Below are positions 33,578 to 45,020 of a stretch of DNA of 64,000 nt, piece by piece (positions within the stretch are counted from its first letter, which is position 1; the number at the start of each line of letters is the position of its first letter). The notes under the pieces were generated by a model that saw only the letters and a program-made list of their open reading frames with translations, had not been told where the DNA came from and ran no database searches. Made by a program: the position numbers and the translations under genes. The DNA comes from Zantedeschia hybrid cultivar (Eukaryota; Streptophyta; Magnoliopsida; Alismatales; Araceae). The stretch is from NCBI GenBank assembly GCA_030544215.1, contig JARZZO010000011.1, positions 7,488,001 to 7,552,000 of the forward strand. Direction: 5' to 3'.

Positions 33578-34972
33578 CTAATCTATCCGAGGTAGCGGAA
33601 AGCTATCCATCGGACAGGCTTTGTTAAGGTTGGTGAAGTCCATGCACATTTGCCACTTACCATCCTTCTTCGGTACCATCACTACGTTGGCGATCCAGTC
33701 CGGGTGATGCACCTCTCGGAGGTGCCCGGCGTCCAGCCCCTTCTGGACTTCGGCTTGAATGGCGGTTCTCCTTTCTTGATTGAAGGTACGCCGCTTCTGC
33801 TTGACCGGAGGCTGGTTAGGATCGGTGTGTAGCCGGTGTACTGCTACTTCCGGGTCGACCCCGGGCATATCTGTTGGAGACCAGGCGAAGATGTCGAGAT
33901 TCTTCTTTAAGAACTCGGTGAGCTTCTCCGCTTCGGTTTTCTCCAGGCTGGAGCCTATCGTCAGGCTTCGTCCTTCGCCTCCCGGAACCGGGATGGCGAC
34001 GAGTTCTTCTCCCGGCGATGCCTCGGCTGATGATTCAATCGACAGGGCCTCGGCTGCAGCCTTCCCCTTAACCGAAATCATGTAGCATTGCCGAGCTGCT
34101 TCTTGATTTCCCCTGGCCTCGCCTATTCCATGGCTAGTATGGAACTTTAGCTTCTGGTGGAAAGACGAAGGCACTGCTCCGACCCCACCGATTAGCCTTC
34201 GACCGAAGATGGCGTTGTATGCTGAGTCGATTTTTACAACGGCAAAATCCGTTTCTACGGTTAATTGTCGGGGGGCGGAGCCTATGGTTACGGGGAGCCG
34301 GACAATACCCTCTACTCGGCAGGACGAACCGTTGAAACCGAAGAGGGCCCCCCGGTGAGGCTTCATATTAGCCTCACTCAATCCCATTTTTACAAAGCAG
34401 TCGTAAAACAAGATGTTCGGGGCGCTTCCATTATCAACAAAAATACGGTGTACATCGTAACTGTTTATTACAACATTTATGACGAGGGCGTCGTCGTGAG
34501 GGATCTGAACATCAGTCAGGTCCTCTGAGCCGAAGGTGATATCTTCTTGGTGAAGCCGCTTCGGCTCGACGTTGACCGTCGCTATGGTTGTAGAGTTGCG
34601 CTGTCGGCGCCTGGATCCTTCTCCCGGCCCTCCGGATATCATCATGATAGACCCAGAGCTGGGTCTTTGATGAGATGTTTCCACCGGGGCCGAGGTAATC
34701 TTTGGCGAAGCGGCTTCTTTCTTCGGGGGTTGTTGCGGCCTGGCCGTCTCAGGGGGATCTCGGTTCCGCTGCTGCTGGGGCTGCTCTGGCCGAAGCTGCG
34801 GCAGTCTACCTTCCCTGATGAGGCGGTCGATTTCCTCCCGAAGGTGTCGGCACTCGTCCGTCGTATGGCCGATCTCCCTATGATACTCGCAGTATTTGCC
34901 GGGGTCCCTTCGGCGAAGATCCGTCTTGATGCGCTCCAGTCGCCGGATCATGCCCTTCACCTCCATGAGCAT
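33578..34972 (-). pseudogene. pol: Tat element nucleocapsid knuckle, protease and RT N-terminus
   Basis: This is in the same frame as gag. In order it contains a variant zinc knuckle CEYHREIGHTTDECRHL (first pair spaced as C-x2-H). Next is a long Pro/Gln-rich linker, then an aspartyl protease with active-site IFVDNGSAPNILF (D-N-G in place of the more common D-T/S-G). The N-terminal fingers of reverse transcriptase follow (VPKKDGKWQMCMDFTNLNKA, then CPMDSFPLPRID). A TAG at 33580-33578 stops the frame where relatives usually have Gln. Coding is otherwise continuous. Confidence 0.85.
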
Positions 34973-36271
34973 TCAGGAAATGGGAGCGGGTAGCGGTAGG
35001 TACTGCGGCTGCGGATCCCGTCGCCTTTCTCTGTCCCACTCCTCCCTGCGATATCGCTTCCGGGAGGGCTCTTGATCTTCGGACCGAGGGCAGACTACCT
35101 GGGGGGCAGGCGCCGAAGCTGCTTCGGCTGTGCCTTTGCCCTTGGACATCATCAGGGCCTCCCGGTTGATGTATTTGTGGGCCCGGGCTACGAGGTCCTG
35201 GAAGGTAGGGGGATGGCGCTTCCCAATGGAGCCGAGGAGCCCTTCATCCCGACACCTACTGATTACGGCCGAAACCGCAATCGAGCTGTCGAGATTTGGG
35301 ATTTGGGCGGCCTCGGTCCGAAATTTGGTAAAATACTCTTGAAGAGTTTTGGTGGGGCCTTGCCGGATGGCTAGTAGGCTGGCGGAAGTTTTACACTGCC
35401 GGGTGGCGTCATAGAACTGGTCGATGAACAGCTGGCCCAACTGGACTAGGGAGTGGATAGAGTTGGGGGCCAGTGTCTCGAACCAAGTTAGGGCAGTCTT
35501 CTCAAGGGTGAGGGGGAAAAGACGGCAGCGGACTGCCTCGGCGACCCCTCGGACCGAGAGGTAGGTGTTAAATCTCTGGAAGTGACAGACCGGATCCGTC
35601 ATTCCGTCGTAGAGAGGGCCCTTCGGCAGTTTGAAGTTGGGAGGTACCTCGGTAGCCAGGAGCTCTGGCGTGAACGGGGTTTGCTCCAGGATGTTGCTAG
35701 CAAGGGGTGCCCCGTAAGGCCGAGACACCATCTGCTGCATTTCCTTCCTCATCGCCGTTAGCCGCTGGTCCAGATCCGGGGCGGTTGAGGTGGCGACCGA
35801 CTGTCCTCCGGTTCTGGCTGGGCGGAACTCGGACGAAGCATAACCTTGCTCCGTCATGCGGTCGGCGCGAAGGGCTCGGGCTGGTAGCGCCGAGGGCTCG
35901 CTGCGCGCCGTAGCGGTTTCATCGGGAGAAACCGGTGAGGGTGCCGGCCGGAGCCTTGCATCTTGGACCAGGTAGAGTGGAGGGAGCGGCACTTGCTGAG
36001 GAAGCTGGCCCAGCAACCCTATGCGCTGGGCGATGGCGGACACCATCTCCTGAAGAGGCGCAAGGGAGGTGACGGCAGCGGCTAGCGTCGCCATCTGTTG
36101 CTGGAGTGCTCCTACCCGGTCGTCTCCTGTAGTGAGGGACTCTGGTATGACTGGCAGAGCCGCACTGGGTGGAGCAGACAGGGCGCCTTCGGAGGGCGGG
36201 AGCTGCGCTGAGGCTTCCCGTGCTTCTGCTTTGCTCTGTCCGGATCGCCGGGTTACAGGTCGTTGAGACAT
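34973..36271 (-). pseudogene. gag: Tat element gag
   Basis: The start is the ATG at 36271 (MSQRPVTRRSGQSKAEAREA), the first ATG after the primer-binding site. The capsid-like retrotransposon gag region lies at about residues 220-340 and contains FQRFNTYLSVRG, LTWFETLAPNS and LIDQFYD-type words (here LGQLFIDQFYD). A basic C-terminal part follows. A TGA at 34975-34973 interrupts the frame just before the zinc-knuckle segment, which continues in the same frame. The protein would package element RNA in virus-like particles. In relatives gag normally reads on into the nucleocapsid part, so I take the stop as a mutation. Programmed readthrough cannot be excluded from sequence alone. Confidence 0.85.
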
Positions 36272-36286
36272 GACTTGCTTGTTGTT

Positions 36287-36305
36287 TTCCCACAGACGGC
36301 CCCAC
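36287..36305 (-). other. Primer-binding site (tRNA-Asp-like, weak)
   Basis: Two bases inside the 5' LTR the minus strand reads TGGGGCCGTCTGTGGGAA. It starts with the TGG expected from a CCA tRNA end. It is closest to the TGGCGCCGT... sites that many plant Ty3 elements use for tRNA-Asp, with several mismatches. The position is secure and the tRNA identity is not. Confidence 0.55.
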
Positions 36306-36307
36306 GT

Positions 36308-37256
36308 GATGTAGCCGAAGCTATCACGACCAGATTCCGAAGCTGGAATCCGATGTTTAGGATCCGGAGCTGGGTCGGATCGGTGGAGAGGCCCGACGGG
36401 GATCCGGAAGGCGATGGAGGCAGAGACGCGGTCGAAGGTCTGAGACCGAGAGTCGCTCGGTCGGATGTCGGCGAGCCTTCGGAAGGCGTGGCCGAAGTCC
36501 CTCCGGCTGAAGGGTAGGCGGCGCGGAACCGAGTCACCTTCGCTGAGGAGCAGCCGGCGGATGGCGTCGAGACCGGGGGGAGGAGTCCGAGGTCGGCGGT
36601 CGAGACCGACTCGGTGAGGTCGGCGAAGATTCGAACCGAGCCCCTGCAGGAGGGAAAGAAGAAGAAACCGGTCAGTAAGAGCCACGGGCTTCGGCCCTTA
36701 GGAACCCTCTCCGACGGTTAAGTTAGCTTCTGAAGATGATTCGATTCAGAAGACGAAGTGTAGCTTTAATGCTATTTGGACTAAGGTCCTTGAGGGTCAC
36801 GGAGACATACTTTTGGCAATAAATAGCGGGGTATTTATAGCGGAGGATAGAGGATGGTTAACGGTGGTAGCCGATATAGGACTATGTTCCGGGCTTACTG
36901 GTAAACCGTCATAGTGCCTAGTCCTCCACCGGAGTGGGCCGGACACGGCTATTGAGCCGAAGGGGGTTGGGCCGCTGTCGGGCCGAAGGTTCTTGGGCCG
37001 TTGACGGGCTGGAGCCTGCTGGGCTGCCTGTTGGGCCGAGGGCTCTTGGGCCGCTGACGGGCCAAAGACCACTGGGCTGCCTGCTGGGCCGAGGCTGTTG
37101 GGCCGCTTACGGGCCGAAGACCACTGGGCTGCCTGCTGGGCCGAGGGCTTTTGTGCCGCTTACGGGCCGAGGCTCCCATAGGGTCTTTTACTGCCGCTGT
37201 TGGGTTGATTTGTGTTGGGTTTGTTTCAATGGGCCGAATCGGATTCTGCCTCATCA
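36308..37256 (-). repeat. Tat element 5' LTR (949 bp)
   Basis: This LTR is next to the primer-binding site and gag, so it would drive genomic RNA. The TATA box (TATAAATA on the minus strand) is at 36839-36832. Near its gag-proximal end a hairpin stem GATTCC / GGAATC with a 6-nt loop (about 36334-36353) is shared with the 3' LTR and with the solo LTR at 50887. Confidence 0.95.
36832..36839 (-). promoter_or_regulatory. LTR TATA box
   Basis: TATAAATA on the minus strand inside the 5' LTR, oriented towards gag. The same box is kept in the 3' LTR at 24987-24980. Confidence 0.6.
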
Positions 37257-37261
37257 AAGTT

Positions 37262-38600
37262 AAAAGAGTATAGTTATACGTAATTTTGGTTATTTCCAAA
37301 AGCCAGACTCTTTGTTAACAATTTCACCTTTTTTTCCAATTCTCGAGTTTCACGTTATAGGCTTTGGTTGGAAGGCAAAACATAACCAAAATAGCATATA
37401 AATGACTTAAAAATTATCTTCCTCAAGAATCAAACTAACTAGGGGCATATTTGACATAACTTTAGTTTTAAGTAGTTATAACAGTCAAACCTCCCTTAAC
37501 AGGCGTGTTTGATAAAATTTTCTACTTGAAAGCCACTTTTGGCTTCTACTTTCACATAATACTTTTAGTGTGTCACAAAATATCATAAAATGTAGGTTTT
37601 GAAATCATCAATTTTTAAAATCAACAAAAATAAAATCCCTGGTTTTAAAATCGGCAAGACTAAAAATCAAAATAAGCTAAAAGGAGGATTTTAGGGGTCC
37701 ACTGATTTTAAAATATTGTAATTTCCAGCACATCAAATATATAAACAAGTAATGTAAAAAAATTAAGTAAGTTTCATATTAACCATCATTACATACAAAA
37801 TATCGTAAGTGTCACTCTTACATAATATCATATATACTCTGTTCATAATGTAGCACTATCATATATGCCACTAAGGTTAAGATATGTTGGTTATTGTCAG
37901 AATGAGCCAATGTCCGTGCAATCTGATTAGAGAACGGACGAGCAAAAAAATTTAAAAATGTCACTGTTCATTAGCTCAATTTTGATGTTTTAAAAATTTT
38001 GGATCATCCAATCAAAGATCAGATTATACGAACATGATAAGATCCACCATAAAAAAAAGTTAAAAAAAAAACAAAAAAGATTGGTTGCATCTCATGCGGT
38101 GCAGTAAGTATAACTCTTCTTGTAAATGGATACGTAAAAGTTAAATTATTAAAAGATATTATACATGAATGTACATTTCTTCTTATTCTACCTTTAGGGA
38201 GAAAAAAGAAATCTTACTTTCTAAATATACACATATAATATAATTTCTACACACTCGTGAAAATGAGCATTGCTTAGAAAGGCAGGTTAAAGAAATAGTG
38301 TGGATAGTGAAACATGTAATTAGGTAGGTATGTGATTGGGACTTCATTTAAAAATAGGTGAGAAAAGAGCTGTAAATAACTATAGTTAACAGCTACATCA
38401 AAATGGACAGATAATTAGATGTTCACTTAAATATAGGTGTATCGTTATCTTTATCCAAAATTATTTTAGTATAGATAGTTTTTATGGATTTTTTATTCAA
38501 AATTCAGCTAAGTTAAGATTATATATGTAAAAATATTCAAATCTTTTTGACATGATTTTTTAGGAGAAGTGTCACACTCTCCGAATACTAGATCAGGTCA
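37262..38600. other. AT-rich intergenic DNA with a MITE fragment
   Basis: I see no gene. The segment 37897-38118 contains GTCCGTGCAATCTGATTAGAG, ACTGTTCATTAGCTCAATTT and an edge GTGCAGTAAGTATAACTC. This is a relative of the Mutator-type MITE at 3136, apparently missing its left end. Confidence 0.4.
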
Positions 38601-38617
38601 CAAGCCTACAATTAAAT

Positions 38618-40022
38618 CATGGCATCACGACAGTGAGAACAACCTAACGAACAGAACAAATATTGTGAAAAACACATAACTAAAAGCTTAAAGAACATAG
38701 CCATGCCATTAATAGAATCCAAAAACATACATTGCCCGTACCAAAATTCTTGTAATTACATAGTCGAATTCTAGAAAAATACAAACTCAAACTCTTAAGC
38801 TAAACCAAAAATTACATCAAGCTCTCAAAGATTACTATGTATCCTTCTAAAATCGAAATTGAAATGACTGAAAATTAGCTAACACATGAAGAACAACAAC
38901 AAAATTAATTCAGCAAAAATCAACAGCTTCTAAGCTCTAAAAGCCACCTTAGCCTCAAAATTTAAAAATTTTGTTGAGTCATCACTTACATGCCTTACTA
39001 TCAATTAGCTGTTGTTCTGATAATTGATTACCCTCATTCTGCTAATTGATTACACCCTTATTATGTAATTAGGCATTTATTTCTAACTCTGATTACTTTT
39101 GTCTCTGATAATCGATTATATTTTTGTTCTAATAATTATTTATGATTCTAATTTGACTTTGATTATACCTTCATTCTAATCATTGGTTATGTGCCAAATT
39201 TGACTTCAATTATGCCTTGAATTTGATATCGGTTATTTGACATGTGATAATCGATTATGCAATATTAACTTAAATTGTTCTCTGTTTTGGCTTCGACTAG
39301 ACTGATTTTTGAGATCAATTCTCTAAACCTTGGTAATCGGTTATATTATGATTAATTCCAGCAATTGTTCGATTATTAATCTTTTTATGTTAAAATTGAT
39401 TATTTGTCTTATTCCTTTGAAATTCGATTATCTAACATATTATTTAGACTTTAGTTATTTTTTTTATATGAAAGTAATTATTTAAAAATTTGAGAATACC
39501 TCTAATTATTTTGAAATTATGATCATGCTTAGTTAGTTGTTCTTTGAATTTTGATATATGTTTAGAACTACATATTCTTCATATGTGAATATTATCCGCT
39601 GTTTTAACCATTATTTTAGCTTATGATAGTTTTGGCATGCTGAGTATTTATACTCACTAAACTTACTAACATTTTTAGATTCCGAGCCGAGGAGACTTTT
39701 GAAGCTTAGAGGGCGTTGATTTTTGCTGAGATAACTCTGCTATTGTTCTTTATGTGTTAGCTAGTTTCGAGTCATCTGAGTTTCAGCTTTAGAAGGATCT
39801 ATAGTTGGATCTTTGAGAGCTTGATGTAATTTTTTATTTAGCTTGAGAGTTTAAGTTTGCACTTTTCTGAAATTCGGCTATATAAGTGGAAGACTTTGGT
39901 ACGGGGAATGTAAGTTTTTGAATTTTATTAATGACATGACTATTCTTAAGCTTTTAGTTATGTGTTCTCCACAGTATTTGTTCTATTCGTTAGATTTTTC
40001 CCACTGTCATGTATTTCTTGAC
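38618..40022. repeat. Large inverted repeat, arms about 350-390 bp
   Basis: The left arm (about 38618-39010) and right arm (about 39610-40022) are reverse complements with moderate divergence. Matching words include ACACATAACTAAAAGCTTAA, ATTACATCAAGCTCTCAAAG and CAGCAAAAATCAAC. The spacer of about 600 bp is AT-rich and carries many ATAATCGATTAT/TAATTGATTAC words. No target duplication was found. It is either a foldback element or two inverted copies of the same repeat. Confidence 0.8.
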
Positions 40023-40023
40023 T

Positions 40024-40025
<2 letters not shown>

Positions 40026-40083
<58 letters not shown>
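40026..40083. repeat. (TA)n microsatellite
   Basis: An uninterrupted TA dinucleotide run directly abuts the right arm of the inverted repeat. Confidence 0.95.
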
Positions 40084-40087
<4 letters not shown>

Positions 40088-40279
40088 CCATTTTGAACTT
40101 TATTGAGTGTTGGGATACATTTTTTTTATCTCTATTTCAAATGTAAAATTTGAGATAAACAGTAGAAGAAACATGTTTGCCAACTTTCTTCTTAATTTTT
40201 AGAAATGTAACCAAGTCTTCATTAATGTTTTTCAAAAAAAGAAAAAACAATTCGAGTTATTTTTATTTTGAATATGCTC

Positions 40280-40450
40280 TTTCTCACTCTCTCTCTCCAC
40301 ATTTCTCTCTCTCTCTCTCACTCTCACACTCTCTCTCTCTCTCCTCTATTTTCCCCTCACTCTCCACCATGTTTCCCTCTTTCTCTCTTCTTCCCTCCAC
40401 CTTCTCCCCTCCACCCTTCTTTCTCTCGCCAACTGTTTCCTTCTTTCTCT
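40280..40450. repeat. CT-rich simple sequence
   Basis: TC/CT-dominated tract with CTCTCTCT runs. Long open frames through it (Ser/Leu/Pro-rich) reflect the base composition and not a gene. Confidence 0.85.
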
Positions 40451-40809
40451 TGTTTGAAAACCTTCGAACTCTTTTAAAATTAATAACAAAGTTATCAAAC
40501 AGTAGAGGACTCAGATTGAAGTAATTTAAAAAATTAAGACAAAACTAATAATGACATAATTTTTTGAAATTTAAAATAATCTCAAAAAGAAAAGTATTCC
40601 CAAACAACTTATTAACCTTTAACTTCGAAAATGATGTTTTTTGGGGTACTACTTTAACCCGTATGCGTGTCATGGTTTGGCGAGGGGGGGAGCGCAATTC
40701 AACGCCGGCGAACAAAAGTGTCAATTGTGGATGGCCGAGATGGGAGGATCAATGGGAGAGAAAAGCAAAAACAAATAAGAGAGAGGACCCACTAATCTTA
40801 ACCATAGTT

Positions 40810-41423
40810 TTTTTTTTTTTTTTTGCAGGAGGCACATAGGCCAAGTATTTACAAGCGACCAGGATTCTTGAATGGAATCTGAGAAATCCTCTCACTTTGT
40901 TTGCAGAATAACTTAAACCAGAATAAGGTTCTGGGGATTTCTTAACCCAGAATAAGAGGTATTTTGATTTGGTAAATTGTTGATACTCCACTCAGAATAA
41001 GTAGAATTGCACTGCGCTATTCCAAGTGATTTGGTAGGAATAAGTAGAATAAAGAAGAGAATAAAGAGTTCAAAATACCCATGTTATTCCGCTTAACCCC
41101 TGGTATAACCCATAACACCCTGGGTTAAACACTCTCCTCCACCAAAGTGGGTTAAAACATCTTATTCAGGGCTTATTCCACAAACAAAGTGAGGCTAATG
41201 TTTGGAGATAAATTCGAACAGGTCGAAAGGTCCACCTAATTAAGCGATAATTCCAAGTCGAATTGATTTTCATAAAAATAATTCCACGGATTAGAAATAA
41301 ATATCCAACAGCACGTAACAGGCTGCATAACTAGAGAATTTTTAAGCTACAACCAGATTCGAACCTGAGACCTCCCATGAGGGAGACAGGTGTGCAACCA
41401 ACTGTCCCACAGATGGTTCACAC
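40810..41423 (-). mobile_element. tRNA-derived SINE, copy D, with nested MITE
   Basis: It is flanked by the perfect 13-bp duplication CTTAACCATAGTT (40797-40809 and 41424-41436). A long T run at the low end is the poly-A tail on the minus strand. The tRNA-like head is at the high end, with the B-box-like word GGTTCGAATCTGG on the minus strand. Removing the 303-bp MITE at 40891-41193 leaves about 311 bp, the family length. Confidence 0.88.
40891..41193. mobile_element. MITE nested in the SINE
   Basis: The perfect 13-bp terminal inverted repeat CTCACTTTGTTTG...CAAACAAAGTGAG encloses 303 bp. The interior has repeated CAGAATAAG and CTTATTC words in inverted orientation. The target duplication is unclear (at most CT), so the superfamily is open. 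It is younger than the SINE it interrupts. Confidence 0.75.
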
Positions 41424-41436
41424 CTTAACCATAGTT

Positions 41437-43925
41437 ACAGTGGGTCCAGACACCCACCCATGTGAGGGAATTATATCGGTCATTGGATATGCTCTGTGCA
41501 ACTTTATGAAGAGATATTAGTAGAAAGGGGTTTTTGCACATATACCTCTTAACATTTAGCATATTATATTTATAACTTCAACCGTCATATGTCGTATGAA
41601 ATATTTCTGAAAATCTAAGAAATAATATAGTTTGTCAATATAGCACAGATCCATCGCCAGAAAATCGGTAGAAAGGTCGTCAGATTCCGGCAGAGCAGTG
41701 CGTCGCCTTGGGGGCGAACGCCTGGGTGGGGGGAGGACCCCCGGGCCCCGGGCCCCAGGAACTCCCCTCTCACCCCCCTCCTCCTTCGTCTGGATTAGTT
41801 GTCTTCCTTGTTTTCCTCCTTTTTTCACAGGACTCCGCTGACCCCCTCCGCTACTTTCCCTTCATCCTCCTTGTTTGCCCCCTTCGTCGAGCTCCTCTGC
41901 TGCTCCCATCTCTTCTGTCATCTCCCTCCCTCCGTTACACCCCCCCCCCCTCTCCACCCACTGGTTTTGCTCGAGCATGCTGGGTTTTCCCCACATGTCC
42001 TTCACTTGTTGCCACCTTCTCTATTGTCACCTCTACCTCCCCCTTTACCAGACCTGTTCATGGTACCTCCGTTGCCTCCATCATCCTTGTTTAGCTCTCA
42101 GGCTTTTATTTTTCCAACTATCTCATCCCGTTGTCCTCACCTCAACCTACCCCTGCTGTGTTCCCTTCTCCATCCTACCCGCCTATTTGTTGTACTTCCT
42201 CTTGATATAGCAGATAACCCTTACTATGCTCTGTTGCCACCCCTTCCTCTCCCATGCTAGGAACCCAATTTGGTCTTTGAGAGTTGTTCCAACTTTGGCA
42301 TCTCACTGACTTATCCGCTCCGGCTCTGATTTAGCTGCCTTTGCTCTCCTTTAATATGAATGGCAACATCTTTTTTAAAAAAAAAAAAAAAATCAAAATA
42401 TCATCAACTCCAAGTAAATATGGCAACAAGATTTTAGATATTTTTATATATACTTCTAAATTCACCAAAATTGTACATATATTTCTCTAATTTTATCAAA
42501 ATGTATAAAATTTTTGTGACATATTCGATTGGCGCATTTTGATGGGAAAGTACATGAGCAAAATGCTTCTAAGGTTTTAGGGGTATTGCATATGATATAC
42601 GAGAGTTACGAGTATAGGTACAAATATGTTAAATTTTAATGATATATATATATGTAAACAAACTTTTATAAAAAGTAATTTTCATAAATTTAGTTATTTA
42701 TTTTAATTTTATATTATTATAAATAACACAATTGCATTCCCCAATGAGAAACCTTTGCATGGGCTTTGAACCCATTGGATCTCGATACAAGAGAGAGCTA
42801 TAGACATCTTTCTCCAGGTCTCCTATCCAACCTTTCACAAAACGAACGTAGGGTCAGATTTTTTTTTCCAACAATGTCCATTCTCGTTCCTCATCATCAC
42901 TGCCCACAGTGAGGATATATAGATCTAGGTAAATAAGTTGTGTTTTTTTCCATTCTCCATATTATTTTCTCATTCATAATTTCTCCGGTTGGGGAGTTCC
43001 CAGACAGCTCCTTATTATTCATGTATCCTAACAAGTCTTTTAAAAAATTTGACTCAAAGCAAACACATTAGATTCACCTGTATTTTCCCAAACGGCTCCT
43101 TATTATTAAAAATTTAAATTCATTCCAACTAAAATTATGGATAGACACATCACATCCTAGATAGTACTCTGGGGCCTGTTTGATATATAACACTGAACTT
43201 TAACGTCTGAAATCTAATATGACGTCACCGTATTAAAAAGAGTGATTATTAATAATAGTAGCCCAACGGCAAGGGAAGGGGAGAGAGCCCAGGATGGAGA
43301 CTCTACATTCTGCCAGATTTAACGTGGGGAGGAAAAAGTAGCACTCGCAAGGGACCTCATAGGTTGATCCCGGGTCTCCTTGTCAACAAGTGCGGACCAT
43401 GTCTGTTTTTGTGTCCGACCCGTTGACAGCTATAATCTAGGAGTTCGACTCTTCGGGTCTTTCTCTGTCTTTCGTCGTTAATTTATGTCAAAAGCCCAAG
43501 CTGAGGCAATATGGATTAATTTGATATCGAGATTTCAATTGTTAGACTGTTGATTAAGCGATTCCAAACGCAACTTAATCAAAATCTAGGGGACGCTTCC
43601 TAAATGCCCTACTTAACCTAAATTTAGTGAGATTTTTTAACTAAAATCAATAAAAACTTTAATCACGGAAATACCTTAGTCACCACATCTGACGGGGTAC
43701 CCCTCTGCAGCTGGCGGCAGACCACTCCACGGCTCCGGCCCTTAATAACCGACGGGACTCCAAGTACGGATCGTGACAATAATGTAGAATACTTTCTCTC
43801 TCTCTTTCTCTAAAATAAAAAGAAAACAAAAAAAATCCATATCCTTGGCTGTTCGCTACGTTTCCTTGGAAACCAAGACGCCTCTGCAGTCTTGTCACTG
43901 GGATTTCCGAGCGGTGCATGTTTTT
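41437..43925. other. Intergenic, CT-rich block and poly-A, no gene seen
   Basis: The segment 41650-42385 is pyrimidine-rich, starts with a G/C cluster and ends in a run of A (42377-42391). It may be a retroposed LINE or SINE-like piece, but I see no target duplication and no protein motif. Its Pro/Leu/Ser-rich frames reflect composition. The segment 43255-43510 is moderately GC-rich with words such as GTTGATCCCGGGTCTCC and AGTTCGACTC. It may be another degenerate tRNA-related repeat. Confidence 0.35.
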
Positions 43926-44205
43926 TCTTTTTTTTTTGAAAACATTCAAAAGTGTACAATTATTTACAAGCGACATGAATTTTAATTTGAAAATAATTTT
44001 GATCTGGTCGATGGATCCGCCTAATTAAACGACAAATTTCAAATCCGTCTGATTTCTGATGAAATAATCTCACAGACTAAGAGTTAAAGATCCCAATAAT
44101 ACCAGAACTAGATAGCTAAGGGATTTTTAAGTCCCAACTAAGATCAAATCTGAGATCTCTCTTTTAAAAGAGAGGTGGTGAACCAACTACCCTAGGCAGC
44201 AGGAA
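43926..44205 (-). mobile_element. tRNA-derived SINE, copy C
   Basis: It belongs to the same family as 19733. The flanks CGGTGCATGTTTTT (43912-43925) and CGGCGCGTGTTTTT (44206-44219) are a decayed 14-bp duplication. The poly-A tail (T run on plus) and the shared word TATTTACAAGCGAC are present. Confidence 0.8.
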
Positions 44206-44219
44206 CGGCGCGTGTTTTT

Positions 44220-45020
44220 ACCGGTCAACTTTACAGGGCCCGTCAATTTCCTCTGGTCTCTTCGAGACACGCGGAATTTTTCACATGAATATATTGGTCA
44301 TATGAATATGCGGACTCCCATAAATTTAGGCAAATGTTCCGGGTGTTTCAACAAAATATACGAAAGTGTTTTACGCGGGCATATAATGAAGGGATTTTTC
44401 TATATGTACCCCTAAAAAGTAGTGTATTTGTATTTATGTGTTCAACTATCATATATTATATGAAATACTTTTGAAAACTTCAAAAATATTACAATGATAC
44501 TCGTCTGTGAAAACATCATTAATTTTAATTAAATTTGCCAAAAAGATGCCTGATATTTTTACACGTACATTCCAAGTTCACTAGAAGTTCGCATATATGC
44601 CCCTTGACTTACTTAAATTTATGAAACTTTTCCAACATATTCTGTGAGTTTATGACAATTTGATGGAGGAATATAATCATTTTATTTCTGAAGTTTTTAT
44701 AAGTATTTTCTACAATATATAAGAGTCGGGAGTATGAATACAAGTATAACAATTTTTAAGAGTATATATGTAAAAAGTCCGATTATAGTAACAGAAGTCT
44801 GATTCTCCATAATGTGCGGCCTAAAATGTTTGAACTATTTTTCTCCTTATGGACGGCCTCTTGTGTGTTTAGATGGATTTGAATCCTAAACATACGACGA
44901 AGAGCTGTACGTAAAAACGTTGCCGTGTCTAATCATCGTGAAGAGGTGTGGTTCTTATTTTTTATTTGTTCGACCATCTTTTATTAGACAATCAAGATTT
45001 CGTATTAGATAAATTTTAAA
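44220..45020. other. AT-rich intergenic, no gene seen
   Basis: Nothing is recognised. There are only short open frames without protein character. Confidence 0.4.

Larger units (their letters stand above)
24455..37256 (-). mobile_element. Complete Ty3/gypsy Tat-lineage retrotransposon, 12.8 kb
   Basis: The 976-bp and 949-bp LTRs (TGATG...CATCA) are flanked by the perfect 5-bp duplication AAGTT (24450-24454, 37257-37261). The element reads on the minus strand: 5' LTR, primer-binding site, gag, protease, reverse transcriptase, RNase H, a second RNase H, integrase. A 69-bp tandem array, a gene on the opposite strand, a polypurine tract and the 3' LTR follow. The extra RNase H and the antisense gene between pol and the 3' LTR are established hallmarks of the Tat lineage (relatives Grande, Retand). 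By eye the LTRs differ by roughly 3-4%, mostly transitions, so the insertion is moderately young. Gag-pol is inactivated by stops only. Confidence 0.95.

Noticed and set aside
40177..40524. 115-codon Ser/Leu/Pro-rich frame
   Set aside because: It lies in a CT-repeat tract, so the frame is compositional.
41708..42260. Pro/Leu-rich frames of 110-150 codons
   Set aside because: The DNA is pyrimidine-rich, several frames overlap, and no protein motif is present. It may be retroposed untranslated sequence.
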